From Gossypium raimondii (taxonomy: Eukaryota; Streptophyta; Magnoliopsida; Malvales; Malvaceae): DNA of 64,000 nucleotides. A program made the position numbers and the translations under genes. The DNA is taken from positions 61,141,980 through 61,205,979 of the forward strand of contig NC_068575.1 in the NCBI RefSeq assembly GCF_025698545.1, read 5' to 3'. Below, one piece after another: positions 50,565-63,083 of the stretch; the stretch's first letter is position 1; each line of letters opens with the position of its first letter. A model generated the notes under the pieces. The model was given only the letters and a program-made list of their open reading frames with translations. It did not search any database and was not told the DNA's origin.

Positions 50565-52540
50565 AGCCCCAAGAATTCAACAGAAATGAAAACAAATACG
50601 CACAAAATTACAAACCCTAATCACCGAATTTACAGAATTTGGACAATTTGATCAAAGCAGAAAAGGAAACCCCAAAAAAAACGAAATATTTATAATCCTT
50701 TTCAAACGCAAACCCTAATGCTTTAAATTTGAACAGGAAATGGAATGAAACATGACCGGATTATGATTTCTAAACGAAATCAACAACGTATTTTGAAAAA
50801 AGAGGGTCGATCAGACGGCGGGAACAAGCCGGAGATGACGTCGATTGATCGAACGGTGATCGATTGATGGAAAGGGGAAACCCTACCCCTGATTTTCCTT
50901 TTTTTTCCCGATTTTTTGGTGGGAAATCGTGAAGAGATGATTTCCTGGATTCCACTCCTCCGTTTTTTGCACTTACAACAAACTTCGAAGAAAATTATTA
51001 AAATAAAATAAAGAGGCAAAATCGCGAAATTCAGAAATTTATATCTGGATGAGGGAGGAGATCTAAAATGACGGGGCACGATTAGCAGGTACTTCTGACA
51101 AGTGGATAAATAAATGACACGTGTTGAGTTAAGGTATGTAGGGATTTTTCCACTGCATATATATATTTCTAATTATCACCTCACAAACAAAATTCAATAA
51201 ATTCTCCCCCTTCAATCACGTATTGATTTTTAAATAATGATAAAAAAATCATTTCTAAGTATGAATTATCTTTACACACAATTAATACAACAAATCTTTA
51301 AAATATTAGTTTGAAAATTATATTTATTTTTTCAGGATATTTAATATAATTTTAACCGTCTCCAAAAAAAAACTTTACATTTTACTTTCAATGAATACAT
51401 GTTTATACATGCATGAATTTTAAACCAGAGATAAAAGGAAACATTGAAAGGCCATCATAACAATTTCATCACTTTTCTTGTAATTATAAAATATGACCAT
51501 GTAATATTTACAAATTTGAAATTTAATCAATATAACTTTATATTTTTAAGAATTTAATGTTTCTATTTTTCATATTGACTGCCGTGATATTTTGAAATAA
51601 AAAACATACTCACTTGATAATAATGTAGTTAAAAAGATGACATTGTAATGAAACTAAATTTAACAAAATAATTTTATTTGTGTTAATAATTAGAATCAAA
51701 TTCTAACATCTGAAAAGTAGAAGGAATAAATTTCAAATTTATGAAGAGTGGAGTTATGACATATTTTAACATTCTTGTAAATTAAACAATACAAAAAGGA
51801 AAAAAGCAAGGGAAAAAAAACAACATTCTTAAATAATGTAAATCCAGTTCATACCAAAAAGAAACTGACAAGGAACATAACATGGTGGTTTTAAAGCATT
51901 CTTTTTCAGCCAATCTAATCCGAAAAAAAAATGCACATGGAATTTAAGCTGTTCACAAGTAAATAACAAAAGCTAAATGAACCAATCATTCATGTGAGCT
52001 CCATTTCAGCATCTATAAGAACCCTAAAATGCAAAGAGCTTGAAAACAAATTTGCTAACTGTGTATAACAAAAAGACAATGACATCGGGAGGTGGAGGCT
52101 CACAGTTTCCCCTACATCTCTTTTTTATTTTTTTTATCAATGCAACAATGATACTTTCAAGATTTTGTCAAGAACAAAACAGAACATTATGTGTTTTCTG
52201 ATGCATTGCAATTTCCAAATGAATAGAATTCACTCATCATGCAGTACTTACATAGATTTTGATAAGCTTGAGTTCCCTGTGATCAATAAAAGCTCGTGAA
52301 CACCGCGAAGATCTCTACCAAACAGCATTATGAACTACACTAGCAACCTGATCTGCAACTATGGCTTTGCTTAGCACCAAATGGCATTGTGAAGTAAGTA
52401 CACTGGCAACCTGATATGCAACTATGGCTTTGCTTAGCAAGGTAGCATCGTTATACAAATCGCTTCGGCCTTCAGAATATACCATTTAGGGTGATTAACA
52501 AGAGAAAGATTAATAGGGTAAATTGAGATATTTGAAAATA
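50565..52540. other. PTPMT upstream region, spacer and PPR 3' flank
   Basis: 50565-51070 (minus) is GC-richer and is probably the PTPMT 5' UTR and core promoter, with short upstream frames. 51100-51850 is AT-rich spacer. About 52100-52540 is probably the 3' UTR of the PPR gene and includes a short direct repeat. No additional gene is supported. Confidence 0.45.
52343..52439. repeat. Short direct repeat in the PPR 3' flank
   Basis: A 34-bp unit (gcaacctgat, then tgcaactatggctttgctta) occurs at 52343-52376 and again at 52406-52439 with one difference. The spacing is 63 bp. Confidence 0.85.
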
Positions 52541-53995
52541 TCACCTAGCAATTCTACTGAGCTGAATAGCTAGCTCCTTATCTCCAGAGTTTTTCAGATG
52601 TTCGATGATTTTGTTAACATAAATAGCTTTCAAGCGAATCCTTTTATCAAGCATTGACCTAGCAAGCTTTGCAGCTTCAACCAAATGGCTTTGCTGACAC
52701 AGGCCAACCAAAAGAATAGAATAGATATCAGAATCAATGGATGACAAGAATCGCATCTGCTCAATTTCATCATATAAGCAAAAACCATCAAGCACTCGTC
52801 CCTTGCGACAGATCTCCCTAATCATTAGACTACAAGCAATGCCATCTGGTTTGGCCCCACTTGCTAACATCTTCCTAAAGAGAATCTCTGCCTCATCAAG
52901 TCTATTAATCCTAATCAAAGACACCACAAGAGCACTATAGCAATCACCATCAGAAACACCACGTCCAGCAACTTTATCAATCAACTTATACGCTTCCTCA
53001 ACATGTCCCTCAGCACAAAACCCTTTGATCAAAGTAATAACAGTTACACGGTTAGGAGCACACCCACAAGTTTCCATTCTATCCAAAATTCTCAATGCCT
53101 CCATTGTATGACCCTTCTCACAAAAGCTTTTAATTACAGATGTATATGTGATGACATTTGGACTACAACTCCCACCTGTTGTCTCCATCTCCTCCAAAAA
53201 CTCCAATGCTTTCTCCGTACTCCCATGCATACAAATACCCTCGAGAAGCACAGAATACACCAAGGCATTTGGAGAAAACCCTTGCTCCCTCATAGCCTGA
53301 AACAACTCACAAGCATCCTCCAATCTACCAGCATTACAGAACCCCTTGATCATCGCAAAATAAGTGATCATATCAGGATAAAGATCAATCAAGGCGATCT
53401 CTTTCATCAATTTATTAGCCATATCCATATCCCCTTTCTCACAAAACAGCCTGATAACAACATTATAAATGGTAATATCCGGACGTAAGTTAAATTCAGG
53501 CACTTTCCTCAATACCAACAACGCTTCATCAGCAATCCTAGCTTCTTTACACAAATTAAAAATAACTTTGAACATTTTAACATTAACCAAACACTTTTCC
53601 ACCTTGTAAGCTTCAATAACATCCAAAATAAGAAATGGACTTTGCTTAATTTTCAAAAATTCACAAGCTTTGTTGTACATATAAGAACTATACCTACAAT
53701 TTGATTGAAGACCTGCCCATATAAAAAACCTCAGGCCCATTTGAGATATATCAAAGGAACATCTTTTTAACACCTCACAGACACAGTTTGGGTCCAATTT
53801 GGCATTGACTAAAGCAAGGGTTTTCTCTACATTGCTTTGTTTTTTCTCTAAAAGGGTGAAGAATTTGTCTGCAGAAGAAGTCGAGCTGAATTGAAGAGTG
53901 AAAACTTTTCTTTGTTTCGGGTAAATTGAGAGTGAAATCAACCGGGAGAGTGAAGCAATTGACATGGGGATTCTAGAACAAAACAATAAGGGCAA
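52541..53995 (-). CDS. P-class pentatricopeptide repeat protein, probably mitochondrial
   Basis: An intronless 484-codon gene. The N-terminus (MPLLFCSRIPMSIASLSRLI) is hydrophobic and basic without acidic residues, as in mitochondrial presequences. From about residue 135 it is made of PPR motifs of about 35 residues, for example PDMITYFAMIKGFCNAGRLE, PNALVYSVLLEGICMHGSTE and PNVITYTSVIKSFCEKGHTM. There are about nine repeats, all of the P type, with no E, DYW or SMR domain at the end. P-class proteins bind organelle transcripts and affect their stability, splicing or translation. The target RNA cannot be read from the sequence with confidence. Its position next to the HD-ZIP II gene resembles Arabidopsis At5g47360/At5g47370 as I recall. 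Confidence 0.93.
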   Translation of the reverse strand: MPLLFCSRIPMSIASLSRLISLSIYPKQRKVFTLQFSSTSSADKFFTLLEKKQSNVEKTLALVNAKLDPNCVCEVLKRCSFDISQMGLRFFIWAGLQSNCRYSSYMYNKACEFLKIKQSPFLILDVIEAYKVEKCLVNVKMFKVIFNLCKEARIADEALLVLRKVPEFNLRPDITIYNVVIRLFCEKGDMDMANKLMKEIALIDLYPDMITYFAMIKGFCNAGRLEDACELFQAMREQGFSPNALVYSVLLEGICMHGSTEKALEFLEEMETTGGSCSPNVITYTSVIKSFCEKGHTMEALRILDRMETCGCAPNRVTVITLIKGFCAEGHVEEAYKLIDKVAGRGVSDGDCYSALVVSLIRINRLDEAEILFRKMLASGAKPDGIACSLMIREICRKGRVLDGFCLYDEIEQMRFLSSIDSDIYSILLVGLCQQSHLVEAAKLARSMLDKRIRLKAIYVNKIIEHLKNSGDKELAIQLSRIAR

Positions 53996-56291
53996 ATCTT
54001 ACCCGATATAAAGAGATTGTTTCTGAATGAGGTTGGCTGAGCTTTGGCACAAATGAGGGTATATTGAGTTGTTCGTACGCGGCCCAGTAATGTCCGGTCA
54101 ACTCATAGCCGGGCAACCATGATCTTATAGACGACCCTGCATTATAGTCGCAGAGCAACTTTTTTAAGGTAATTTACAATTATATCTTAAAAGTATAATT
54201 GTTAATGTTACAAGTTACAAATTACAACGTTAGTTGAAGATATAAAAGTATTCAAGTTGAATATATGTTTGAACATGAGTATTTAAGTATAATTTTCATT
54301 TTATTAAAAATATATCAGTATCGAGCATATATCCAATTTTTGTATTCAAATATGAGTCCCGTCTGTAAAACCGAAAACCACAACATTTCCTAAGCCAAAG
54401 GTTATTGGCATATTAGCAAAACTCATGGCTAAGCTTATTGGCATATTAACAGACTCTATAAAACTGATAATTGAAAACCAAACTGACTTTGATCGAAACT
54501 GAAATAGCGACCGAGTTTAGTCGGTTGGTCCAATCGGTTAACCGAAGTAACCGAAAGATATCAAGTAAAAAAGCTGGTTTCGTTTTTAAATTACACAAGC
54601 CATGATGGAAATACTAATAAATTATAGTAAATAATTGAATTTCTCATGAATAATTAGCTGTTTATACAACTTTTACAGCCCACTAACACCTCATTTCTCT
54701 TGGTTGATAGCAAAAGAAAACTCAATGACCAACCCTAAATTCATTGAAAAAGCTACTACCTGTTTCATGGTTGCTATCGTTTCGAATGAGAAACATAGAA
54801 TTTCGAAATAGGCCTTAATTAATTCCAGGAAAAAAAAAGAAAGGTTAGGCGATGAGCAAGGCAACAAAGTTGAACATCAATAGCTTCATTAATTTTAAAA
54901 GAAAGGTTGAACATCAGTCGACAGTAGATTAAATGTCGCAAGAGAGAAAAAATAACTTACAGTGGGCAGCGACGAGGCGTTAGCCGATGAACAAGGCCAC
55001 AACTAGCAAGAAAGGCGGCAACCGACGTCCGAGAATGGTTGACGGCGAGCTTTTACCGACCGGCGTTGGGTTTATTGCTCCGGTTCAAGGCAGTTTTTAA
55101 GTTAGGCGGGTGAGAAGGTGGGAACAAAGGAGCAAAGAAAGTAAAATAGTCACGAAATAGCTTTAGGTTTTATTTTTCGAAATTTTGTATTGGGTTTTTG
55201 GGCCTACAAATATTGGATTGGATTTAATTTTGTTAGTGTGGGAAAATGTATGATATTATTTAGTATAATATTAAAAAATAAAAAAATTTATAGTCATTTA
55301 TTTTTAATTTTACTTTTTGTTTACGACGTAATCTCCGTTCATTTTCATATATATAATTTTGATAAAATATATATAATTTATTAACAATCTTTCAATTATA
55401 TTATAAATATGTATATATGAAAATATTTTAAAGAATATCAATAAATTTAAAACCCTAGGTCAAAACACACAGATATCGTTAGTATCAATATTGTAGTAAA
55501 TTTTATGATTGTTGAAATATGATGGAACTGGTGGATGAATCTGGTTGGATAATAATGGGCAGATGCCTTAACTTTTTTTTAAATATTTTTATATTTATGA
55601 TCTATAATTATATATACACCAATATTCATCGATATTATGGATAATCTTTATGCGATTCAAGTGCATTGAAACGTATTATTTTCTTATTTATAAGTTTGGA
55701 AGAAATTATATATAATTTTAGACATTATATAGACGAGAACAGAGATATGATAATATTGGAGAGAGAGAGAGTAAAGATTAGCATTACAATGGAATTGCGT
55801 ACCCTTATAAGTGGCTTTAGACCTTATTAAAAGGTAATTAGCAGTCAAACAAAATGTTCAAATGGTAGACACATACCCCTAAACTTTAGGATAATTTTCA
55901 CAATTAATATATTCCAAAACCCTAAATCATAAAAAAAGGAGATTCCTTTTAGTGATATTGCAAAATGGTAATTGGAACACAAGATTTGCGCTAATAAGCT
56001 TTGATTGAATTTACACTTTACAACCAAACTGCTTTTTTCCCACCACTCAAATTGAAGGTGGATGATTCAATTAGAGACTCGCTAATTATTAATTTTAACA
56101 CCAAAAATTAATTAATTAAACTAATTAAAATATGTCAAAAAAAGAAAGACAACAAAAAAGGATTGGATGGATGGGTCCGAATTAATACAAAACATCAAAG
56201 ACCCAACAAAATCCACATTCTTAACAACCAGACCTAAAAAATCCTTTGAAAAAGGGATTTTGACCGAAATGCCCTTTTGGATAGCTTATAA
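53996..56291. other. PPR promoter region and spacer
   Basis: A CGGTTAACC-rich patch at 54455-54560 resembles the repeat at 33960-34371. A GC-richer stretch at 54950-55120 has no coherent frame. From 55200 to 56150 it is AT-rich. The end at 56160-56290 is probably the HD-ZIP gene 3' UTR. Confidence 0.4.
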
Positions 56292-57465
56292 TTACGATCG
56301 AGGATGAAGAGCATCGAATGGTCTATGAGGGATGGGAGCAGATGGGGCCCAGGGATTGATCGTTATGTGCCTCTGCTGGTGTGACTGGACTAGTTGATGA
56401 TGAGATCTTGGATCAACGGCGGATGATGCGTTTTGTGGGACCCCCACCCTCTCGCATGAGGGGCACATGGTAAGAGTAGTGGGTGGGTTCATTTGCATGT
56501 AAAACTGTGGGGAGAGTTTGAGTGCTCTCAGTTCCTGAACTTCTTTCTGCAACCGCCGATTTTCCTCCGTCAGATTCTCACAGCATCTTTTTAGAAACTC
56601 ACAGTCAACCTCTGTTTGCTTAAGCTTAGTCCTGCAATTAAGAAAAACAAAAAATTAATTACAACAGTCCCATGTTTTGTAAATAACTGTGATACCAAAA
56701 GGACAAAACTGTAAAATCGCTTACCTAGCCCTTCTGTTTTGGAACCAAACTTCAACTTGTCTTGGTCGTAACCCCAGTTGTTTAGCCAAAGCCAACTTTT
56801 GCTTCTGCAGAAAAGATTATATCCATTGTTTAAAAAAAATTCTCGGCAACCAAACAGTAATTTTTCACTTGGTTTTGCTCTAATATTCAAATTACTTACT
56901 GGGTTGAGAGTGTTGTGTTCTTTAAAACATTCTTCGAGGATAGCAGATTGATCTTTAGAAAGTCTAAGTTTTTTCCTCGAAGTATCACCGTCTTCTTCGT
57001 CACTGATGCCATGAGAAGAAGCTCTTTCGATCTCGAGCTCGTCGCCATTGTTATTACCTTCTCTTTCGCTCCGTTTACCACTCAGGCTACTCGATATCGT
57101 GCTGTTCGGAGATGAAACTCCGGCTTCTTCTTCACAATCGACCGTGGATGGCAGCCTGTTAACGTCAATCCCTTTAAGAAATGATCTAGTCTCGGCCCGT
57201 AAAGATTCCGTGTTTGGATCTGCATGCAAAACCCATAGTTTTTTTCACGTTAAAAAATGTTGGAAATTTTAGTCTAAATTCAAAAAGAACAAATTAAAGA
57301 AAGTAAAGCTTGTTTGGTTCTCGGGAAAATACCAGAAGGAGAATAGCATTGATTAGCAGAAGATGGAACGAGAGATGGGCTTAGATTTAACTGAAGCAAA
57401 TGATGATTTTGAGAAGAACTCAAGCTTAGACTTAAGCCCAGATCTTGATCTTTTCCCACCATCAT
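56292..57465 (-). CDS. HAT1: HD-ZIP class II transcription factor, HAT1/HAT2-like
   Basis: Four exons (minus): 57465-57333, 57219-56900, 56804-56725 and 56631-56292. They give 290 aa. The N-terminal DLGLSLSL (8-15) is an LxLxL/EAR repression motif. The homeodomain spans about 126-182 ([18 protein letters not shown] to [12 protein letters not shown]). The leucine zipper has Leu191, 198, 205 and 212. The redox-linked CPSCE motif is at 234-238, and the protein ends ALHPRS, like FDVMRPRS of HAT1. Conserved [10 protein letters not shown] and [12 protein letters not shown] also fit HAT1/HAT2. Class II HD-ZIPs bind CAAT(C/G)ATTG as dimers, repress transcription, and act in shade, auxin and brassinosteroid responses. 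Whether this is the HAT1 or the HAT2 orthologue cannot be decided here. Confidence 0.95.
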
Positions 57466-57593
57466 TAATTATTTTCTCTCTGGCCAAACAGAAACTTGGA
57501 TTCTCTAGTGAGAGAGAGAGAAAGAAAAGAGATTTGAAGGTTTGAGAGTTGAAAAGTGATTGATGAATATGTAAGAGAAGGGGAAAGTGGGGA

Positions 57594-57602
57594 TTATATA
57601 TA
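57594..57602 (-). promoter_or_regulatory. TATA box of the HD-ZIP II gene
   Basis: The minus strand reads TATATATAA, about 130 bp upstream of the ATG at 57465. It is followed downstream by a CT-rich leader (ctctctctcac), usual in plant 5' UTRs. Confidence 0.6.
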
Positions 57603-58869
57603 GAAAGCAAAGAACATGAAAGAGTGGGTGGTGTAAGTTCAATCATGATTTGTTGTCCGAAAACCCATTATCTCAATCATGGCTTTTGCTCCCCAAAATA
57701 ATTTCCACCTCTGCGGGACATTCATAAAATTATAAAGATACAGATATATGTGATATAAAATTAATAATTTGTTCAAAAATATATATAAAAACAATGTAAA
57801 TATATATATTTAACAGGATACTAAATATTAATATTTATATAAACATATGGCATACTTATTTTATAATTGTGATGTAATGTTTTATGTTTTTCAATCAGCA
57901 AAATAAATATAAATGTAAATTATTATTGTGTTAGCATTAGAAATTTAAATATAAGATTCTGTTAAAAATAAATATACTTTCTAATGGAAATAATTTGTAT
58001 ATATAAATGAAAATTTTTAATCAACAAATATTAAGCCCAATGGTAAAACATATTGTACTTCTAATGAAAATCATGAATCTTGAATATTAACTATTTATAC
58101 ATTATCTTTAAATTAAAAAATTCTTTCAAAAAACTACTCCATTGAAGCCAACAGCCAAAACGAGAACATCGAGTCTTGAGTATCTAAATTTAAGACATAT
58201 TATACCCATATTTGGGCTTTCAAATCATACCATGTGTTGTTGCCAAATATGAATTTTAGTTTGATTAGTCGGCTTAGGATGAATTATTCCGGTTCTTGAT
58301 CCGTTTATACTATCATAATTTGATCCTACTTCGTGATTACTCGAACAACTATTTATATTTATACTTTAAAAATTTTTTTAAAAAATACTATTGAGAACTT
58401 ATTATTTACTTTGATACAAAAATAATATCTGTTGTACAAATTCACCATTTTCAATCAATAACTAGCGTTTTATTTTAAAAATATTTTTACAATTTTTTCA
58501 ATGTGATAATAAAGCCACAATATCATAATAATTATTTTCTAAAATGTAAAGGAAGAATTAGGGTTTGCTTAGTTAATGTACAACCAAACGTGAATTAACT
58601 TCCATTTCATGCAACATTTTTTTAATGCGAGTGGCATTTAGCATGCTTTGTGGACTAGCTATATATTTTAAATATAACGAATCATAGGGCATGGTTCCTG
58701 ATTATATTTATTCAATTAAATTTAACTGAATTCACCTGTTGAGCTTGAGTAACGTATTGTATAAAGCATTAATTTTTTTTCCGATTGAAAAAAATATTCC
58801 TTAGACAAATACAAAAGAAATCACACTTTAAATTCACTTAGGCTATTATAATTTAACAACTATAAATAT
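57603..58869. other. HD-ZIP II upstream region, AT-rich
   Basis: Two TCAATCATG words (57639-57647 and 57673-57681) near the TATA box partly match the HD-ZIP pseudopalindrome. Beyond about 57720 the DNA is AT-rich with no coding frame. Confidence 0.4.
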
Positions 58870-59160
58870 AGCACCGACTTAGGAGGCTGTTCAAATATTT
58901 GTAATATTTGGGATCTAGTTCTAGTCAATTTAGTCATATAATCAGCCACTCTATTTTATATACACCTTCCACCTTCTATATAGAAGGCCATAAATTAATC
59001 GTAGTTTCACCATTCTGCTATTTGTCGCTCCGTCAACCAAGAGTGTTTCAACCAGAAGCGTATTATCACACTCGAGTTTCACCTATCTGAAACCTCTCTT
59101 CCATACTAAATGCAGACCTTCCAATACAGGCTTAACCTTGATCTTAAAGACAATGTCATT
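58870..59160 (-). pseudogene. LINE RNase H relic
   Basis: The minus strand carries, with stops and shifts, a row typical of the RNase H domain of plant LINEs: a GLHLVWKRGF-like stretch, ECDNTLLVETLLVDG, SRMVKLRLIYGLLYRRWKVY, and a final DYMTKLTRTRSQI-like stretch. No reverse transcriptase portion is adjacent. This is a separate insertion from the one at 38384-38650, since the two differ in sequence. Confidence 0.65.
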
Positions 59161-59450
59161 ACCTAATAGCAAAGCATAACCACACACAACCATATTGTAT
59201 TTTAGAAATTATATTCAATACATTATGAATATGAATTATGTGATGCCATGCGTTAAGAAAATCATTTAATCATGCATTAATTGCAAGGTAATCAATCACT
59301 AATAAGTTTTTGTTAAGACAAAATAAGAAAAGAGAAAGTCATTTTTATACGAAGACTGCTTTCCCTTTTATCTTGATTTAGAATTAAGTAATATAAAAAA
59401 AACAAATTAAAATTCTCGAAAGAAAAAAAACACATGAAAATAGGAACTAA

Positions 59451-62400
59451 CAGCACGTTTGGTTCGCTGTAATGGAATAAAGGCGTAATAGGTAATTCTT
59501 TTGTTTGGTTGAATGTAATGGAATAGAGGCGTAATGGCATTCTTGTGTTTGGTTGAATGGAATAGAGGTGTAATAGCATAAGGAAAAAAGTTAAAATGAC
59601 TAGAATACCCTTAGCAGAATTTTTTTAAAGTAAATGATTATTGTTATTGTTATTAAATTTTAATAAGATTATTAATATAAATAATAAATAATTTAATCAT
59701 ATTTTAACATAATTGTTATAAAATATAATTTAATAAAATATATAATTTAATAAAATTGTTAATAAATATTCTTATATAAATTTACTAATAAAATCATAAT
59801 ATATAATACTAAAATATAATTGAAAATAATTATTATTAAATATAATTTAATAATAAATAATAATTAAATAAAATTCTTATTCTTATATGAATTTACTAAA
59901 ATCATAATATATAATACTATAAAATATAATTTATAATATACTTTATTATTATTAAACGCAATACATATTTAATGTGCTAAAATATCATTTGTGGAACAAA
60001 TAATTTAATTATTCTACAATAAAAAATATTAGCAGTAATAAATAACTTTAGAATTGTATTTTGCATAAACATAATAACAATGAATATTAACAAAAGGTTA
60101 AATGAGATTCATGAAATTCTATGTCACAATCCATATGTTATACGGTTTTGCCACATCAAAAGTTAGAACATTGTATATGACATACCATCCCAAATATTAC
60201 AAATGTAAAAAGTTACGAAAATGTCATCAACAAAACCATAAATTTTAATGGTCAAAGAAATCTTCGACCCATTCCAACCGTACATCGAAGGTAAACTAAA
60301 GAAAACTACCATTTGAGTTGGATGATCCGAATTTTAGTCAATGCTTGAAACCGTTCATCCACAGTTAAACCTTCTATTTCACATAAGGTTGGATATAAAT
60401 TTGCCGCTTTTTCTTGGATGCCCTGGTGAACTACCACATCGGAGGCAATACTCCTACTAATTTGTTAGCCAATGGCCCGCATGTTTTCAGCCAATAAAGT
60501 GGCAGCATCATTAACTGAAGAAGAAAAATGACTAGTTGCAAAATAAACAAATTGACATATATCCGTATTCAAACTTTTCAATACCAATAAAAATCAACTT
60601 ATTACATCACCACTTGCAAAATATAACTATAAAAACATTACTATGGAATAAGCCATAAAAAAATAGTCCAATTTACTGGAATTGCAACTATAAAAAACCT
60701 CTTGAATTGCAACTAGAGCTTCAGCTTGCCAACGATTTATGTCTGGAGCAAATCGGTAGCTAACAGTCCAATACCTACAAAAGTTCACATAGAACATCAA
60801 TTTACTGGAACCTCACTTGTAAGAAATTTAATAGGGGTGCTAATATACAAAAGAATTCACACTTCTAAGCATTTTAAGCAAAGTAACAGCAAAGGAATCA
60901 CAGTCAACCAAACAGTCAATCAACCAATCAACCTAGTGACAGACAGCCGCATTTTAAGCAAAAGAACGAGCAAAAGAAAAGAAAGAACAAATAATAAGGG
61001 CAGAAGTGCCTACACAGATTTTTGCTCAGTCAAATAACAAGAAAGAACAAATAACATTTTTGCTCAGTCAAAGTGCCTACACAGACTTATCAAACACAAT
61101 ACATGTCTGTGTAATCTAAATTATCTAATGACAAACACAAAAACAACTATCTAATATCAAGTCACAGATTAATTTTCTCAATTTATGGGACTGAAATCTT
61201 GCAGTTCCATGCAGCAAAGGAAGAGCAGAAGAATAAACTATAATTAAAGCTGGATGACAGAACATGATGATCTGATGTTTCATATTGACAACATCAAAAT
61301 AGAACACATACAAATTTAAATAAGAAAATTTGACTTAAGAAATCACATTAGACTGCAAGCCATGTCAAACAACATACAGATATTTGACCTAAGAAATCAC
61401 ATTAAACTGCAGATCAGAACTTCTAAATAAGACAGAATTCACCCTCATCTAAATAAGACAAACTTCAACAGAACAATAGACTGCATATCAGATTCAAAAC
61501 AATCTTCCATCTAAATTCAAAACAGTCATAAATTTTGTTTTGAGCAATTCAGCAGGATCAAAGACAGTTCTTGCCATTGGACCTAGTTTGGTTCTTTTTT
61601 ATTCTTTTTCCTGCTAGAACTGTTGTAGTTGCTTATCTGTTATAGTATATGTTATATGCCATGATGAATCCATTGCTTGGTAGCTGAAGATGGTATGAAA
61701 TTTAATTGCATACACCCCTAATTTATCGATGTTGCAATTCACTTTCACCGAACAAAGAAACAAGTGATAACAAGTAGAATTTATGTAAACAACAACTAAA
61801 ACAAGAAAAGTTTTATTTTTTTATTTATTATACATTTGTTTTTCTGATTGTACAGGACCAAATGTGGTAGTTGATTCAGTAACAGGGAAGTTGAACTTGC
61901 TCTAATGTTGTTGAAGCAAAAGAAAAAAACAAAAACCTTCTTATGGTGCCTCCACAGTCAACAGTAACGAGTCTAATCGCTTCACAACAATGATGTTTCG
62001 GAGGAGGAGCAACCTTTTGGTTGCCTTGTAGAACCGGTTAGACTCGGAAAAAGGAATAGAACAAATCAGAGCCGTTGGTAGATGAGGATTATCTCTAACC
62101 ATTCATTAGTAGGACAGAGAAATGAAATACTAACTGGAATTTGTTGCTACAACAGATTGAGGAACCATAATGCCTACGGTCGTATCTGACTATTATGTAC
62201 TCTAAGCATTGATGGGTTGCTTTTTTCCTTGATTAAGTTATGATCTAGTGCTATTCAACGAAATTGAAGGAAATAATGCTATTTATCATTATCTTAGCGA
62301 TCTTTTGCCTTTGTTACCATCTAAAATAAAGGGATTATGAATGCATCTATGGATTGTTCACTGTAGTCCTCTAAACACCTCTAAACTTGGCATCTATTCC

Positions 62401-63080
62401 CCAAAGAATATCATAAAATTTGAATGAGTATTGACTATACTGACAAAGAATCGAAACATTATTGACAGAACATATAAAAGGGATTAGGGAAGGCAATGTT
62501 TACCTTGATTGAATTGGAAAGGTTTTCTTTGGGGTTTATTTGCATTTGAAGAACACAAATCTGCAGTGTGTTGACAGAACAAGCAAATCAGTTCTAAAAA
62601 TAAACAACATTCAGCCGGTGGGAATAACCGGTGGGAATAAACAAATAAAATGATAAAAAAGAAAATCGTGAGGAAGAAAATAAAAATCCGAGATGAAAAA
62701 ATGAGAAGAACCACTTGCCGAAATAGTTGGCCCAGAGATCTGAGACGGTGGAGTGAAACGGGAGCGGCGATTTCAGGAGGGAGGGAGAGGGAGAGGGTGG
62801 AGGTGATTTCGGCGATTTCGGGAGGGATGGAGAGGGAGAGGCTGCAGGTTGATTTCAGCGAGGGTAAAACAGTCTCTGTTTTCGGGAATGCGTTCGTAAT
62901 AGGGTAATCGTGGTTTTTGGAAGGGAATTCGAATCGGCCTAGAAGCAGAGAATATACCGTATACGTCCGTAACCGCATAAGCCCGTAATAGGGCATTACA
63001 ATGAACCAAACGTAGGAATGGGTGGGGCGCGCATAATAGAGGCGTAATCGCATACCCAATACGGTGAACCAAACACACTG
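59451..63080. mobile_element. PIF/Harbinger-like element, 3.6 kb, decayed
   Basis: The left end is CAGCACGTTTGGTTCGCTGT. The right end is the reverse complement of CAGTGTGTTTGGTTCACCGT. TAA flanks both sides (59448-59450, 63081-63083), the 3-bp duplication typical of PIF/Harbinger. Subterminal DNA repeats tggaatagaggtgtaatag and related words. The interior has two exon-like remnants of an accessory protein (60306-60774, minus). A CT-rich promoter-like stretch lies at 62770-62850. I see no DDE transposase, so it is a defective or non-autonomous copy. Confidence 0.7.
60306..60774 (-). pseudogene. Remnant of Harbinger-associated Myb/SANT-like protein
   Basis: Two exon-like pieces with splice-site-like borders. 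60774-60699 reads YWTVSYRFAPDINRWQAEAL; 60514-60306 reads AATLLAENMRAIG, then a stop TAA, then ISRSIASDVVVHQGIQEKAA, then LCEIEGLTVDERFQALTKIR, and ends QLKW-stop. PIF/Harbinger elements usually carry a second Myb/SANT-like gene beside the transposase, and this is my suggestion for its origin. The internal TAA shows it is broken. Confidence 0.45.
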
Positions 63081-63083
63081 TAA

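Noticed and set aside
53003-53488. A 161-codon plus-strand frame
   Set aside because: Antisense to the PPR gene. Its composition is the mirror of PPR repeats.
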